Notes: generated by a model not told the origin, from the letters alone. Shown: positions 43,972-56,812, counted from the first letter of the stretch. The stretch is 64,000 nt of DNA from Isoetes taiwanensis (GCA_021234155.1 JAJEKV010000291.1:124001-188000), one strand, 5' to 3'. Program-made: numbers and translations.

Positions 43972-46920
43972 AATAGCTATGCTTCAATCTAGATGTTCAT
44001 AAACTGTAATGCTGAGCAACACCAGTTTATCGGCTGAGCAACACCAAAAAAGTCTAAAAATAAACAGCCATATTTTCACTATTTCATCCCTTGAAGGGCC
44101 AAATCTTGTGTGTTTTTTTAGAGATACAACAATCTGTACAGAACCTACTTGAAAAGGATATTCAGAAAAAGGATTCGACTACAGAAGATTGATGGCAGTG
44201 ATATATGAAGCCTAGGGCAAGCCAAAAAGATGCAAAAATATTGAGGTTCGCTGCAACAAACAACAACAACAATAAAACTAAGCTTGAACCTGAATATAGA
44301 AGACTGGTTTTGTATTGTTCCAAAGGCTTTGACATCCAGCCAAAGACATGTTCGGCCAAAGGCATAAATGCTTAAATGATCTCGAACCATTATCAGAGAT
44401 ATTGATATGCTCCAATTTCATTGTTTCCCGCTTGTATCAGGTCTATTTATAAAATCCAGTTAATCCCAGAGATGTAGCCGATGCTTGTCTTTGATACAAG
44501 CTGCTTAATAGTACCATATAGAAATCATAGGTATAACCATGAAAACTGCCACTAAAAGAAATTTGAGGGTATATGCACTCTAGCATTAGTATATTTCATA
44601 CAATGCAGTCATCAAATCATATAAAATGCACTCCATATATTGGATGATTTGGAGTTCACTATTTTCTATAAGTTTATACATCCACTTCTCATTTGCACTT
44701 TATCATCTCAGAGCACTATTATTCCAACTTCAATATAGGAAAGGTTTCTTTCTGCAGGTTTTATCACTTTTGTCATTCTCTCAATTTGACGTGTGATTCT
44801 AGTGCAAGAGGAGCATGCACGATGTGCATGTATCCTATGATTTTGGGATTGTTAAGACATCTCTGGAGTATGCTATGTATAAGTATTTTTTTGCATTGAT
44901 TTGTCATCGGCGTATTCTCAACTATTTTTTAATCGCAGGAGAGAGACGTGTTTCTGCAAGGTGTGCTATCTTTGTCAGTCTCCTTAATCTCTTCTGTCTC
45001 GATTTTCTTTGTCCCAATTCGTCAATTCTTTTGATCTTCCTTGGACCTACCATTGTTTATGCAAACTAGAAGTTGTCTTCTATCGTGACTTCTGCTAGTT
45101 TGTGCAAGGCTTGAATGTAGTTGTATCATGGTTCTATTGGAAGATGACATATATTGCATGCATTTTAGCCATGGATCATCCAAAGTTCACAATATAATAC
45201 ACGTTTCTGATCATCGCCACATCTATCTTTTTTTCAAATCAAGAGTGGGGTCATCTTCAAAAATTAGCTAGCATTTTAGGCCCATTAGGTCATCCAAAGC
45301 TCACAATTTATTACAAGTTTTAGATCATCGCCACATGTTTACTTTTTTTTTTTGCCAGATCATACGATGTTCTGCATTCAAAAATCATCTAATGCTACAC
45401 ATGGGTATATGGCTTTGATTACACTGGAACCACAAGTGAAGTTGCGACTTATCATTAGGGGTTTCAAAAAAATTATTTTGAGTTGGCATAGAAAAAGGGA
45501 CTAATGTCAACGTCAGTTGGATGAAATACATTTTGTCAAAGCCTTACGGGGGGCCTTGGATGATTTACTTTCTTTCGCAGAATAAAGTGTTAATGTTCAA
45601 GTTTATTTAGAGGATCCTAGAATAATATTGATGATTCTCGGTGTAGCATTCTTAACCTAGCTGAATCAACTGAATGAAATACCAATTTTTTGTACTTGCA
45701 ACATACCGCTTCTGTGTGCATAAAGAGATGAGAATTGACCATTAGTTCTTCCTGTATCAGCTTGCTAGTCTGCCTATGATTTTTTTGATGAGTCCATTCC
45801 TTCATTTTTCTCACGTGGAACCCTTGGTTGCAGATAGATTCTCATCCAAATGTCTATCCCATCATCTCTACAAATGATTTTTTTTTTTTTTATTTTTTTT
45901 TTAAATCCAATTTGAGAATAGACAGAATTAGAACAAACTGGGTTCTAATGATCCAGTGCTTAACTTCCCTGATCAAAGGGCACTTCTGAGGGAAATGAAT
46001 GAGAATACCATGCCTCGAGTTCAAAATAATAGTCGAATCATCTACAATAGCATTTATTTTTTTTTATTGAAGGCTTACCTACAATAGCATTTAACTCAAG
46101 AAAATTTTTATTCTCTTCTCTGTTAGTATCATTATCTATAAAACCAGAAGAGTAGCAAAAGATTTATATAAGAATTATAAGCTTGTCGTATTTGCCTATA
46201 ATAGGAACTGAGGATTTCACCACCTGCTTCAAGACTTTCGTTCTGTTCTTGTCCATATTTTTCCCTTTGATCATGATACAGTTTGGAATTTCCCGATTTT
46301 GTGGGGTGAAAATACCCATTGCTATCCATAGTTTTGCACTTGTTTGTGGTTTCCAGAGGAAACTCATAGGTTTTGTATTCCATTTCAACATCCTTAAGAA
46401 CCTCTGCAGCAAAACATTAGAGGAAATTTGAGATCTCATTTTATCCCCATAAGAATCCTCCAATGGAATGGCTATCCTCTATTAACTGCAATTAATGCAG
46501 CACCAACAACCTCATTGATGTTGTTTTCCCCCCATAACTTTTGATCCACTTGTCAAAATGTTGCGCCGTTTGTTGCATTAGATGCGGAATGAAAAGATCT
46601 TTCCAATGATATATGGTTATGATGTATTTCAATATGGTCATATGGATTAACCTTAAAAAAATATGATTTTTTGCTTATTTCTTATATATTTATAACGTAA
46701 AAGATGTATGAATGGGTTGTCACTAGATAGATCTTGTGAAGACGAACCCATTGCTACAAAAAGTTTTTGAATCGGAGTTCTGGATCAAAAGTTATAATGA
46801 AAAAATGATACTACAGAAGTTAGTTGCAGCTGCATTAATTACAGGCTGCCACATAATACTGGAATGAGATATACTGAAGCTCTTCTCTTATTGGATAGTT
46901 TAAAAAGCTGACATGGCATT
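43972..46920. other. Unique-looking intergenic DNA
   Basis: No convincing gene. A roughly 55-bp segment (catccaaag(t/c)tcacaat ... gatcatcgccacat) is duplicated at about 45173 and 45289. Oligo-A/T runs are at 45339-45349 and 45880-45902. The short frames present match nothing I recognise. Confidence 0.45.
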
Positions 46921-47220
46921 TTAAGCATCCCTTAATGGGACAAAATGTGATCTCATTTTTCCTCTAATGTGGGGGAGTCTGCTTTTAAAACCTTTTCGAA
47001 AGTTTTCAATGACATGATCGTCAGCTTCCTCCCATATTTTAAACAGTCTGAATGAAGCCCTCGATTTCCATCCTAGGTCCTCTAATTCCTCAGCCAGGGA
47101 CTTAGTTGCCTGCTGCATTTTTGCCATGGACCTCCTAAAGATATAAAATTTTAAGCTGCAATGATCATCTTTGGAGTGCCTTGTTTTCACCCTTATTGGC
47201 TGATACAGAAGGATGTCCAT
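46921..47220 (-). CDS. Possible exon of an unrecognised protein
   Basis: A 99-residue frame includes MAKMQQATKSLAEELEDLGWKS and FKIWEEADDHVIENFRKGF. Composition is protein-like (amphipathic, no low complexity) and it is the most convincing frame in this stretch. I do not recognise the family; it could be a fragment of a host gene or of another transposon. Confidence 0.25.
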   Translation of the reverse strand: MDILLYQPIRVKTRHSKDDHCSLKFYIFRRSMAKMQQATKSLAEELEDLGWKSRASFRLFKIWEEADDHVIENFRKGFKSRLPHIRGKMRSHFVPLRDA

Positions 47221-47245
47221 CTTCTATATTTTAAGGAGCTCGAGA

Positions 47246-47490
47246 CTAGTTCCGATGGCATATATATGTGCTTGTGCTAGAAGACGACTTTTGTTCGATA
47301 AATAAACTTTTCGCCCTTAAAAAATTGAAATAAAATAGTTCCTATTTTATTATTCCCTATCCTTAGGCTTCACTTGTGGGGCAAGTGCATTATGCTCAAG
47401 GATCTAGTTCCGATGGCATATACCTATGCTTATGCTACAAGGCGACATTTTGTTCGATAATAAACCTTTTGCCTTTAAAAAATTAAAATA
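47246..47490 (+). repeat. 158-bp spaced duplication
   Basis: ctagttccgatggcata and the following 90 bases (ending ttaaaaaatt(g/a)aaataaaa) occur at 47246 and 47404 with moderate divergence. Confidence 0.6.
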
Positions 47491-47740
47491 AAATAAGATA
47501 GATAGATAGTATATTTTATGTCATATCACATTTGACAGATGCATGACGACATAAAACGGACCCTGGACTAGCGAATGGACTGCGGAAATGGGTAAAGAAG
47601 CTCATTGGCTCATTAACAAACCGTGATAGCAGAACCCTAAATTCTCGACGTGTCTCTGTATATTTGTCTTCTGCGCAACCACAGAGCAGATGCAGTTGCA
47701 GACTTTATACAGGAGGAAATGGTAAAAAACTATGGCATGA

Positions 47741-47967
47741 TGAAATGCACAAATGGCGTGCTAGCTATACTCGCCACCCAACCACGAGCTCAGCACAGAT
47801 ACTGAATGCCCTATGAGCTCTCCCCCGAGCCTCTTTATAGCTAGCAAACCCTCTATGGATGCATGCAACCCCTCTAGGGATGCATGCAACCCCTTTAGGG
47901 ATGCATGCAACCCCTCTATGGATGCATGCAATCCCTCTATGGACGTCCACGTCCCATGACTATTGCA
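47741..47967 (-). repeat. Gypsy-3 3' LTR with 21-bp tandem units
   Basis: It contains consecutive 21-bp units like cctctatggatgcatgcaac, one more than the other LTR. The two LTRs otherwise agree closely. A purine tract AAGGGGGAGGGCA follows on the minus strand's upstream side. Confidence 0.9.
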
Positions 47968-48011
47968 TGCCCTCCCCCTTGACATCGCAGCAGTCCTCTG
48001 CTGCAAGGGGA

Positions 48012-48305
48012 CTAGAATCCTTTTGCCATCTTAGCATAATCTTTTCTTGGCCCTCGTTTAGGCCGGCTACTAGAAGCCTCCCCAATGCCTTGTGCCTTCC
48101 GGGCGTTATATTCATGCAGAATATCGGAATAGGCCTCTAATAAATTGCCACGAACCCATGAAGCGTCCCCCAAAGGTTTATTGACAAGCTTAACCAAATA
48201 TTGCTTAGAACCACTAGTGGATTTATCATTCAGAATTGTTTCCGGCTCAAAAACTTTGGAATCTTCAATCAATTCTGGTTCACTTATGCGCCCTACTGGG
48301 GGCAA
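48012..48305 (-). pseudogene. Gypsy-3 chromo-like pol C-terminus
   Basis: The frame reads ETILNDKSTSGSKQYLVKL and WVRGNLLEAY, matching the C-terminus of gypsy-2 pol. It is all that remains of the integrase end; short RT scraps (PFGAPVLLVRKK, SYYRQFVKNFA) lie at 48600-48780. Confidence 0.8.
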
Positions 48306-48874
48306 ATCTTTTCCTTGATAGGCGTTTAAAAATGAGACATTAATCGAGGCGCCAACTTAAGGTCTTTCTATCGCGCGTCCTTCTTAAAGTGGCCTTTGTG
48401 AATCCTCATCCATACCCAATCACCTTCCTTAAAAGTCATTGTTTGCTGTTAGATGACCATAGACTTAATGAGACCATGCAGACGAAAGTTTGAACAAGGG
48501 AGAAAGTGGCCGTGCTTAGTCAAACAATCCACAACTGTCCAAATCATATTATTCTTCCGAGAGCTCAGTGGAAAACCTCATAAGAAAGGCACATCCTTTT
48601 TTGTATTAATAAATAGAGCCCTGAAGCAACGCTAGCAAAATTCTTAACAAATTGTCTATAATAACTGCAAATGCAAATAGTGTTTTTCCAAAGACTTGCA
48701 ATACACATACGCCAAGAATTGTCCTTTTTTCCTAACCAATAAAACTGGTGCACCAAAAGGTGAAGAACTATGCGCAAAACAAGCTTTGAAGTAACTCATC
48801 AAGTTGAAGTACCGAATCTCGCCTTGTTGCCCATGCATTCTACCCAAGCAAGTAAACAAAATGAGATTTCATTG

Positions 48875-49354
48875 CTAAATCTTTGAAATTGACAAACGTA
48901 AACCCGAGTGGAAGGGGGCTATCACAAGATCCTTAACCAACTTAAAGGTCCTTTTCCCGCCATCCAAGGCTAACAAAAGAGTACCAGAAACCCAGTCAAC
49001 CAAAGGATTATACTCTTGATGCCAAGGCATCCCAATCAAAAGATCCACACTGCCAAGGTCAGCCACCAAAAAAGTACGCTTGGCGTTAAAACCTTGAATG
49101 GAATAGTCCAAATCTTTAACAACCAAGGCACAAGGTGATAGTTGACCACGAAAAGCGGACGACAAATCGATTGCATTTGTCAATGGAAGAGTGGACAAGT
49201 CCAACGCCTTCACTAACCTGTCAGAAATCACATCAAACTCACTACCAGGGTCAAAAAGAGCATGCACTTTCTGATCCCGGACAATGGCCCAAAAACGCAA
49301 AAGCTGACTATGTTCAGGATGGTCTAGTGTATAGGCATGACCTACAAAAGCCAC
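48875..49354 (-). pseudogene. Gypsy-3 protease region
   Basis: A 159-residue frame includes FWAIVRDQKVHALFDPGSEFDVIS, the active-site region with DPGS where retropepsins normally have D(S/T)G, then VDLLIGMPWHQEYNPLVDW. Gypsy-2 has the same DPG. Confidence 0.8.
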
Positions 49355-50440
49355 CGTCTTGGTCCCGCTTTCTTTCCCGCTTTCTTTCTTTGATTCCGGT
49401 GGAACTTTAGATGTATGTGGTTTTGAATCCCCTTTTTCCTTTGGGGTGTACCTGGAACATTCAAAAAATTTATGGTCAGGACTAGAGCAAAAAAAACACT
49501 TATGCTCACGACGACGCTTATTCTTCTTAGAGCCATATAGGATTCTTTAGGCTCCCTCTCGGCGAAGACTTATCCTCCTCCCCGAGAACGCTTTTTTTGA
49601 CCCTAAGGCGTAAATAATAGGAACATGATCTCCATTGTGACGCCCTTCACGATGCACGGGTTTAACAAAATGAGAATGACCCGCCTGGGAATCATACGAC
49701 ATAGGTTTAAACCCCCTTTGTGCATTGATGGCCTGAGTTAATGAAAGACCCTCCTCTTCAACTTTTTTTGCTAGTTTGCAGAGGGCCCCAAAAGAAAGGT
49801 TTGCAGCTTGAAGATCCAACTTGGCTCGGATCCAACGATGGACTTTGCCCATCAACCGATCAGATTTTTCTGCATCATTTTGCCAAGCTGGAGACCTTTC
49901 TTCAAGACTCTTGCCGAAAAATCACGAACGGACTCCTTGTCTTGCTGGGTCAACTGGTTCCATTCTGCGAGCAAATCCCGCTCCCAATTATGACCCGTAA
50001 ACCTTTCCTTAATGAGCGTCTCAAACTCGCAAATGTTGTGATCGGAGTTTCCTTAGGTCATTTGCTTGAGTAGATCAAGCCACCAATCCTTAGCGACCCT
50101 CCTAAATGACGTTCAAACAAAATAAAGCCGAAGTGTCATCATCATCTTTGGTCTTGGCTTTAAATATGAGTTCGGATCCCAACCATGCAAAGATTTCTCT
50201 GCATCATCCATGGTCGCCAAATAAGGTTTGAACTCAATTTTCACATTCGCGTCGATCTTAATACCAGCGACACGTGGATGTCCCGCATCATGTGACGACT
50301 TCAAGCGCCAACTTCGGCCCGGCGAGTCCATGTCCGAAGCTCTCAGATGCGAGCTAAAGTACCGCCAACTTTTCGCTCAAAATCGCATTGTCGGTCTCCA
50401 ACTCCATTACCCGATCCACTTCCTCAGCGGATTGGTCCAT
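49355..50440 (-). pseudogene. Gypsy-3 gag
   Basis: Gag-domain remnants (about 49950-50440) are followed by MGKVHRWIRAKLDLQAANLSFGALC, a basic region and a knuckle remnant near 49470-49500 (CFFCSSPDH-type in a shifted frame). Several frameshifts are present. Confidence 0.7.
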
Positions 50441-50451
50441 CACAACTTGAA

Positions 50452-50463
50452 GCTCTGATACCA
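50452..50463 (-). promoter_or_regulatory. Gypsy-3 primer-binding site (tRNA-iMet)
   Basis: TGGTATCAGAGC on the minus strand, one base from the 5' LTR. Confidence 0.88.
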
Positions 50464-50464
50464 C

Positions 50465-50670
50465 TGAAACGCACAAATGACGTGCTAGCTATACTCGCCA
50501 CCCAACCACGAGCTTAGCACAGATACTGAATGCCCTATGAGCTCTCCCCCGAGCCTCTTTATAGCTAGCAAACCCTCTATGGATGTATGCAACCCCTCTA
50601 GGGATGCATGCAACCCCTCTATGGATGCATGCAATCCCTCTATGGACGTCCACGTCCCATGACTATTGCA
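50465..50670 (-). repeat. Gypsy-3 5' LTR
   Basis: This 206-bp partner of 47741-47967 is one 21-bp unit shorter. Confidence 0.9.
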
Positions 50671-50675
50671 CATGA

Positions 50676-52209
50676 ACAGAGTAAATCTTCCCACCTTGAA
50701 AGATCTAGCAGCTTGGAAGCTAAGTATGAAATGCATTGGATGCGAAAAAAATTGCATAGACATTGTCTTTAAGATTACATAATATTGAAGCCATATGCTT
50801 TAGTGCAATGGGTCATGCAAAAAAACGAAAAGGAATTTTGTGTGTAGAGTTTTATATGTCCTAAGCATATAACATAAGCCAAGGGCTTTGATATCCTGGT
50901 TTTATAGAAAAGATTATTGAGGTCACATGACAAATTAGTAAGAAGAATCAAGTATTTTCATTTAATCTTTTGACTACATCGGCGAAAGGTTTATATTTTA
51001 GTACCCCAATGCTTTAGTTATAGTGTATGGAATAAAATTCAGTATTAAAATTACTGGAGCATCTAATGGATATCAAGGGATCAAATGATAATAGAGTGGT
51101 GGCAGATGCACAATTATAGCAGAAGTTCCTTTGGGGCATGTTCCAGTGATAGGACCTTAAACCCGTTATATCCGAGGTCATAAGATAAGCATGACCAACA
51201 CAACTCTAGTAATGTGGACTCTAAAAATTCATTGCCCTGTACAGTTTTGAGATTCTAAGAATTCATTGCCCTACACATGTTCGAGATTGACCATATGTCA
51301 TATACAATCACATAGACAGGGATAACCAAATACTTTTACAAGGATATAAAGTGGGAAGCATAGAAGAGGGCATGTGATCTCTGATAACTAAGGAAAACTT
51401 GTAAGAATGGATTATGGCGAGAATCAGGTAGTAAACCTATTTATTAATCACATTTCAGAAAGATCCCTACCATCAAAAAAAATTCTAGTATGCTCTAAAC
51501 TTGCATTACAAACTTTAAGTAGGTAATACAGATTGTGTAGGGTTTTATTATTGGTCTCAAACTTCATTGTGATTTAGTTATGACAAATATATCATGGCCT
51601 TTTTCTAATTATTACTAATACAAGGGTATAAAAGGTGTGTAGTTGCATGGAGATAAATCGAGAAAGCCTCATGCCTTTAGACCCTTGCATGATTATCATT
51701 TTTGTGCTAACCATGTATTGATTGGCTAAGGTACGAGTTTTCTTCTGTTCATGCTGTTCTAATGCTCGAGTTAAGTGGTGGTTACAAAAGGATACTGGAT
51801 ACATGAGACTTTACCACACTGATGATAGAGGCATGGGTATTGATTGTTGTAACGTCTATTACAGGTTGCCTAGTTGGTATACTATAATTTGGCCAAGTTC
51901 CTAATTTTATTTGAATGTTTCACTATATACAAAGGGTAGGAAGACTTATGGGCATTTTATCCAAAAATATTTCAAAGATAGACTGTTGTATAACATGTTC
52001 CTGGGGACATTGATCAGAGTTCTTAACTATGGCACTACATAGAGGTGGTATATTGTTGGATTATATGAATAGGGGTTGATTCTTCTGTTTTAACTAGTAA
52101 AACGAGGTTTGCAGACATAGAAATACTATGGTTTTAGTTTCTCAAGCAATTTCAGGTCTTTTAAAGACAAGTGTCCAATTGTCCTCATTGCAGATTACTT
52201 AAACCTTTT
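50676..52209. other. AT-rich region downstream of the WRKY gene
   Basis: No gene is recognised. It probably contains the WRKY 3' UTR and intergenic DNA. Confidence 0.45.
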
Positions 52210-53079
52210 CTAGGAATATTCATCATGCAAATCTAGGTTAGGCGTTGCAGGATAAAAAGCAGGATCAAAATCCGTTGAAGATCCCACTTCCTGCAAACTA
52301 CTGTGTTGCTCAGCAGTCTCAACAGAAAATTTCAATACGTTGGAGTCAGCAACAGGTCGGGAGATTTGTCTAGAGAGCTCAAATCTGTTTGCATTTGCTT
52401 GCACTGGATGGTCGGAATGTTCATCTATATATTCCACTGCATAATCCTCTCTTTCGGTCATTTGCACCCATTTTTTTGCTGGGCAATTTTGTTCCTTACA
52501 TCTATAATAGTTTCTGCACATTATAACAAGCCTTCATATTAGTACTGACATGTTTGAAATAAACAAATGGTCACCTTAATACCTCGGATATGGAGACCCC
52601 AAAATATTTTTCTGGCCATATTTCCTCCAGACATAACCATCATCAGCAGGTCCTTCACTCTTGTCATCCCTTGGTTTCTGGATTTCAAACCTCACACATT
52701 TCCTAAAACAGCAGCATTTCATGCATTATGCACTGCAGGCATCAAACAGCAGGAAAAAAAAAACAACCAACCCCTTTCTAGAATAATTTCGCCCTGAAGG
52801 GCTGCTATATTGTTCAGATGATAAATCCTGGCTAATATTTTGAGTAATTGGAATAGGAGAAACCGAGGGCGGCTGCGGCGCAGTAGGCTCATTTGGAATT
52901 ATGGTAGTGAGCTGAACCAGGGCAGTGTCGGAAATTGAAACCAGATTGGGTGCAATGTCTGCAAAATTGGCATAGTTGAGGGTGCCATTAATTCCCATCT
53001 GTTCAATTTGTCTTGCATAGCTGCACACCTTTTGGATGTTCGAAATCGGAGACTGATGTTCATCCATGTCCAATTGCAT
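52210..53079 (-). CDS. WRKY transcription factor (single WRKY domain)
   Basis: Three exons on the minus strand fit together: 53079-52772, 52702-52583 and 52513-52210. They total 732 nt, 243 codons plus TAG, with GT/AG borders and a continuous frame. The domain reads [21 protein letters not shown] (WRKYGQK at 52609-52629), then after the intron [17 protein letters not shown] and a final EHSDH. The intron splits the Arg codon after PYP, the conserved position in most WRKY groups. WRKY proteins bind W-box DNA (TTGACC/T) in the nucleus, often in defence and stress responses. The zinc site is CX4C but the closing pair is HX2H rather than HXH or HXC. ATG 53079 directly follows a TTTAG, so a 5' exon may exist (candidate coding 53060-53251). 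No lesion is seen. Confidence 0.82.
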
Positions 53080-53251
53080 CTAAATGGATGCCAATGCTTT
53101 GAATCTTCTTGTGTGCAGATGCAGAGTCTACAGAACGGCTTATATATGTGCCATCTGTTTGACCAGCCGCCCCGTTGACTGTTTTAGAACTAGTCAATAC
53201 GCAATTTCTGCTCTTCCACTTGACTAGCGAAATTAAAAGAAAAAACATCAT

Positions 53252-55230
53252 AATATCGTCTCTCTAACAACAGTAAACCGCGTTTCTAGATCTTGCAACT
53301 GTAGCTAACATGACATTTAAACGAATTTGGAGCAATTTCTATCTTTACTTGACATTTTGAGAGACAAATCTGTCTCCATTTTAAAAGTTAGAAGCAAGTG
53401 GTTGTACTGCATGTGCCAATACCACAAATTAAACAGACAAGCATGAGGACAAAGCTTGGTATCCATTTTATTGACATGCGAAGCCAATTACGGATGCCCC
53501 TCAATAATTACTGATCAACTTTTATAAGGTAACATTTGTTTACCTTGTAAAATCCCATTTCCTCACTCTTGAAAATCCTTTTCTTTATCATGCTCCTTTT
53601 TGAATAGGGTAGGTATTTGAATAGTTTGCTTGAATTTTCTCCCCCATCAATTCTATGACAATCTAATGAATCACAATGATAACAAGTAAATACTCTTATC
53701 CTATCTGACTATCCCATCTGACATCAACGTAGGCTCACATAGACCCTAAAGCTATTTTAAAGTGTTAACTCGTGGTTCTGCAAACCTGCTAAAACAAGAT
53801 GCTAATGCATTAATGGGTTGCCCGTTGGGCTCACACGTTTTCAACCAGCAGAATATTGAATAGAAAAAGAAATACATGGCCTATAATGTCAAAGTGTTTA
53901 ATCCTCTCTTGAGTTCCCATAAAATACAATACCAATTTCCCAAAACGTGCACGATATAGTTCCAAAAGACACGTCATTGTTTTATCATCACTTCTACTAG
54001 TAAATCTGCATTTAGAACAACATTAGAGTTAGAATACCATTGCTACACGTTAAGAAGATGATCAACAAAAGTTTCCTTATAAGTGCCAAGCGTGAATTGG
54101 GCCACATCTCCAGGCTTGACAATGTTGTGCGCCAATCAACACAGGACTGACATGCATGTTCTTGTATCTGATATGCCTCCAGAAGACCACTATCATGACA
54201 TTGGAATCTCATGTCCTTTCTTTTCCCATCTCCTATAAGAAGGCCAAAATTTAACTTCTAGACAGAAATGGGATGTATCAATGCTAAAACTGATCAGAGC
54301 CAATCATATGCTAACAGACTAGATAGATTAAGACATTAGGTTATACAGGTATAATCTTTTTAAGAAAATGTTGGGCTTAACAATTATGCCAATCATGTCC
54401 TGACCCTGTTACAGTATCAATAAAAAAGCCTTGTTCCAACCCCTCTACTGCTTGAAGCTTCTCATACGGAAGTGTCAACTCGTACTCTGCAAACATGCTA
54501 AAAAAAAAAAAAAAAAAAAAAAACTCATGTTGGACAAAAAAAAATGCTCTTCATGTTGGACGCCAAGTAGTATTTAAATAATACGACAAATGTGTTAACG
54601 TGATAACTATGTGCAAAAGCTTTCAATAATGGCTGGAACAGATACAATAATGGCTAATACTACATAAGTATAGAAATTTCAATCAGCAAAATTTAAAGGG
54701 AAAAACTACCAAATGCCCTTAAGTTTTTAACTATTTTGCAAAATGCCTTCCACGAAATGCCCCTTAGGTCCAGGCAATCGGCAAGCGGCAATTGTACCAG
54801 GCAATCGGCAAGCAACAAAATTTTTCTGCTTCAATTATAGTTTTTTCCTAGTTCCTTTCAATAACCATCTCTGATCTGAACTCAACCGATCTTGTGCAAT
54901 GGAGAACATTAAGCAGACATTTAATCCTGTAAGCAGTCTCTCGCGGTTTTGTGGCAAAAATTTGCACTGACAAAAATATGCAGTTGGAAAAAACAGTCTT
55001 TTTGGATTTTGGCCTGCATGTGATCACATCATCATGTAAGTTTTCTTTCCTTTAACGATTTTTTTGCATTGCCCTTGCATTCTAGATAGAGACTGATTTC
55101 TAGTCAGTTCATTTCAATTCCTTTGCCAGCCAGCTTTTTCCTTTGTCTACATGCAAAAAAATCTAGATGCATTAAAGCCCAAGAGCGGAATGCATCTGTT
55201 GAGCACTGAACTTTATTAATTTTTAGTGTA
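53252..55230. other. Noncoding region between the WRKY and MULE genes
   Basis: No gene is recognised. It has an oligo-A run (54500-54522) and, as the upstream side of the minus-strand WRKY gene, probably contains its promoter. A small duplication (ccaggcaatcggcaagc) is at 54773 and 54799. Confidence 0.45.
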
Positions 55231-55238
55231 TTTGGTGA

Positions 55239-56812
55239 ATGTACATGATTGATCAATTAAGTTTTATGGATTGTGGATGCAGGTACACAGTGATTTGTGC
55301 AACTGAAAATTGTACTTGGCGTCTGCATGCCTCTATAATAGAAGGTGGTCCTCAATGTGCTGTGAAAAAATTTCACGATGTTCATAATTGTACTGGTGCT
55401 GCTCGTCTTGGAAATAAAGATATTAGTACAGTTTGACTTGCAAACTATACCATTGACAGGTTCAGAGATCAACCGTGTTTAAGACCCAAGGATTTCATTG
55501 GAGATATTAGAAGAGAGAAAGGTGTGACTATTTCATATGGACTTGCTTGGAAAGCAAAAGAGGCTGCATATGCTAACATTCATGGTGACTATACTGAAGC
55601 CTACAAGAAACTTGAAGGGTATTGTAATGAAATTCTTAAAAGCAACCCTGGAAGTGTGGCTTTTGTGCAGAAAACAATAGAAGACAATTTCTTTCGTATT
55701 TTTATAGCTTTTGATGCTAGTTTGAAGGGTTTTCGTTACTGCAAACCAGTATTGGGCCTAGATGGTACTCACCTCAAAGGAAGATACCTTGACATTTTCT
55801 TGTCAGCGACAGCTATTGATGGTAATGATGGTTTATTTCCTGTTGCATTTGTAGTTGTACTTACAGAGAATGATGACGACTGGGTGTGGTTTATATAAAA
55901 TTTGAAGAATTACTTGTATCATCATGAACAGATGACTTTCATATCTGACAGACAGAAGGGATTGGTAGAAGGTGTTCAGGTTGTGTTTGGAATGTGCCAC
56001 ATGCTTATTGCATGCGCCATTTAGCTGAGAATTTTAGGAGGGTTTTTAAGAGTACACAACTTGTTCACGTGCTATGGAATGCTGCACGGGCAAACAATAT
56101 TGAGGAATATGACGCAGTCATCACAGAAATACGTGCAGCTAATGCAGAGGCCACTACATGGATTCTTGCTGCTGCTGATCCTATTCACTGGGCGAACTCA
56201 AAATTCACAGGAAGGAGGTATGGACATCTAACTTCTAATATCGCAGAGTCTTTGAATTCTTGGTTGCATGAGCCTAGAGAGTTGCCTATTCTAGCTATGT
56301 TGGAATTGATACGCCATGATATGATGACGCTATGTCTTGGCTAGAAAATGCAGGAGAATATGCTTTGACCCCTCATGCTGAGCTTGATGTGAAGAAATCA
56401 TGCTAAAAGGGTGATTCATACCATATGATTGCAGCTTCTGAGCTTGAATTTGAAGTCTTGTCATCTAATTGTGAATTTGGGTTTGAAGACATGTTCATGC
56501 AACAAGTGGCAGCAAGATGGAATTCCATGTGGCCATGCAGCATGTGCAATACTTTATAAAAATGAACGTGTACAGGAGTATGGTCATATGGCCTTTTTTG
56601 CAGTTTCATATGTTCACACCTACAAGGAGATTATGCATCCAATTTTAATTCCTAGTGACACAGGTAGTATGTTGCCTCCAATGACAAGAAGACCACCAGG
56701 TCGTCCAAGGACCAAGAGAATCCGCATTGAGGAAGAGGTGAAAGAAGTGCATCATTGCACTAGATGTAAGAGCACGGGGCATAATTCACGCACATGTAGG
56801 GCTCCTATCTGA
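55239..56812 (+). pseudogene. MULE (MuDR-type) transposase, broken
   Basis: After an acceptor-like ATGCAG the frame gives the N-terminal DNA-binding region (YTVICATENCTWRLHAS), then PKDFIGDIRREKG, the catalytic start VLGLDGTHLKGRY, the second Asp in TFISDRQKGLVEG, and PHAYCMRHLAENFRR. Then come NIAESLNSWL, a SWIM finger CSCNKWQQDGIPCGHAACA and a C-terminal CCHC knuckle CTRCKSTGHNSRTC, ending in TGA at about 56810. Lesions: TGA at 55434 (where Trp is expected), TAA at 55897, a one-base shift near 55993, and breaks around 56340-56440. Domain order is complete for the family. TIRs were not found, so a former domesticated gene cannot be excluded. Confidence 0.88.

Larger units (their letters stand above)
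47741..50670 (-). mobile_element. Gypsy-3, pol-deleted relative of gypsy-2
   Basis: LTRs 47741-47967 (227 bp) and 50465-50670 (206 bp) begin TGAAA and end TTGCA and are flanked by TSD CATGA (47736-47740 and 50671-50675). The primer site and polypurine tract are in place for minus-strand orientation. The internal region is only 2.5 kb: gag and protease are kept, RT and integrase are almost all gone, and a chromo-like C-terminus remains. Proteins resemble gypsy-2 closely enough to be the same lineage. It is non-autonomous. Confidence 0.93.

Noticed and set aside
43779-43992. ORF encoding ILFYS repeats
   Set aside because: It is only the translation of the (ATTCT)n microsatellite.
47736-50675. 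Gypsy-3 inserted inside gypsy-1 because both have TSD CATGA
   Set aside because: The positions are more than 5 kb apart and both junctions of each element close on their own; the shared 5-mer is coincidence or target preference.
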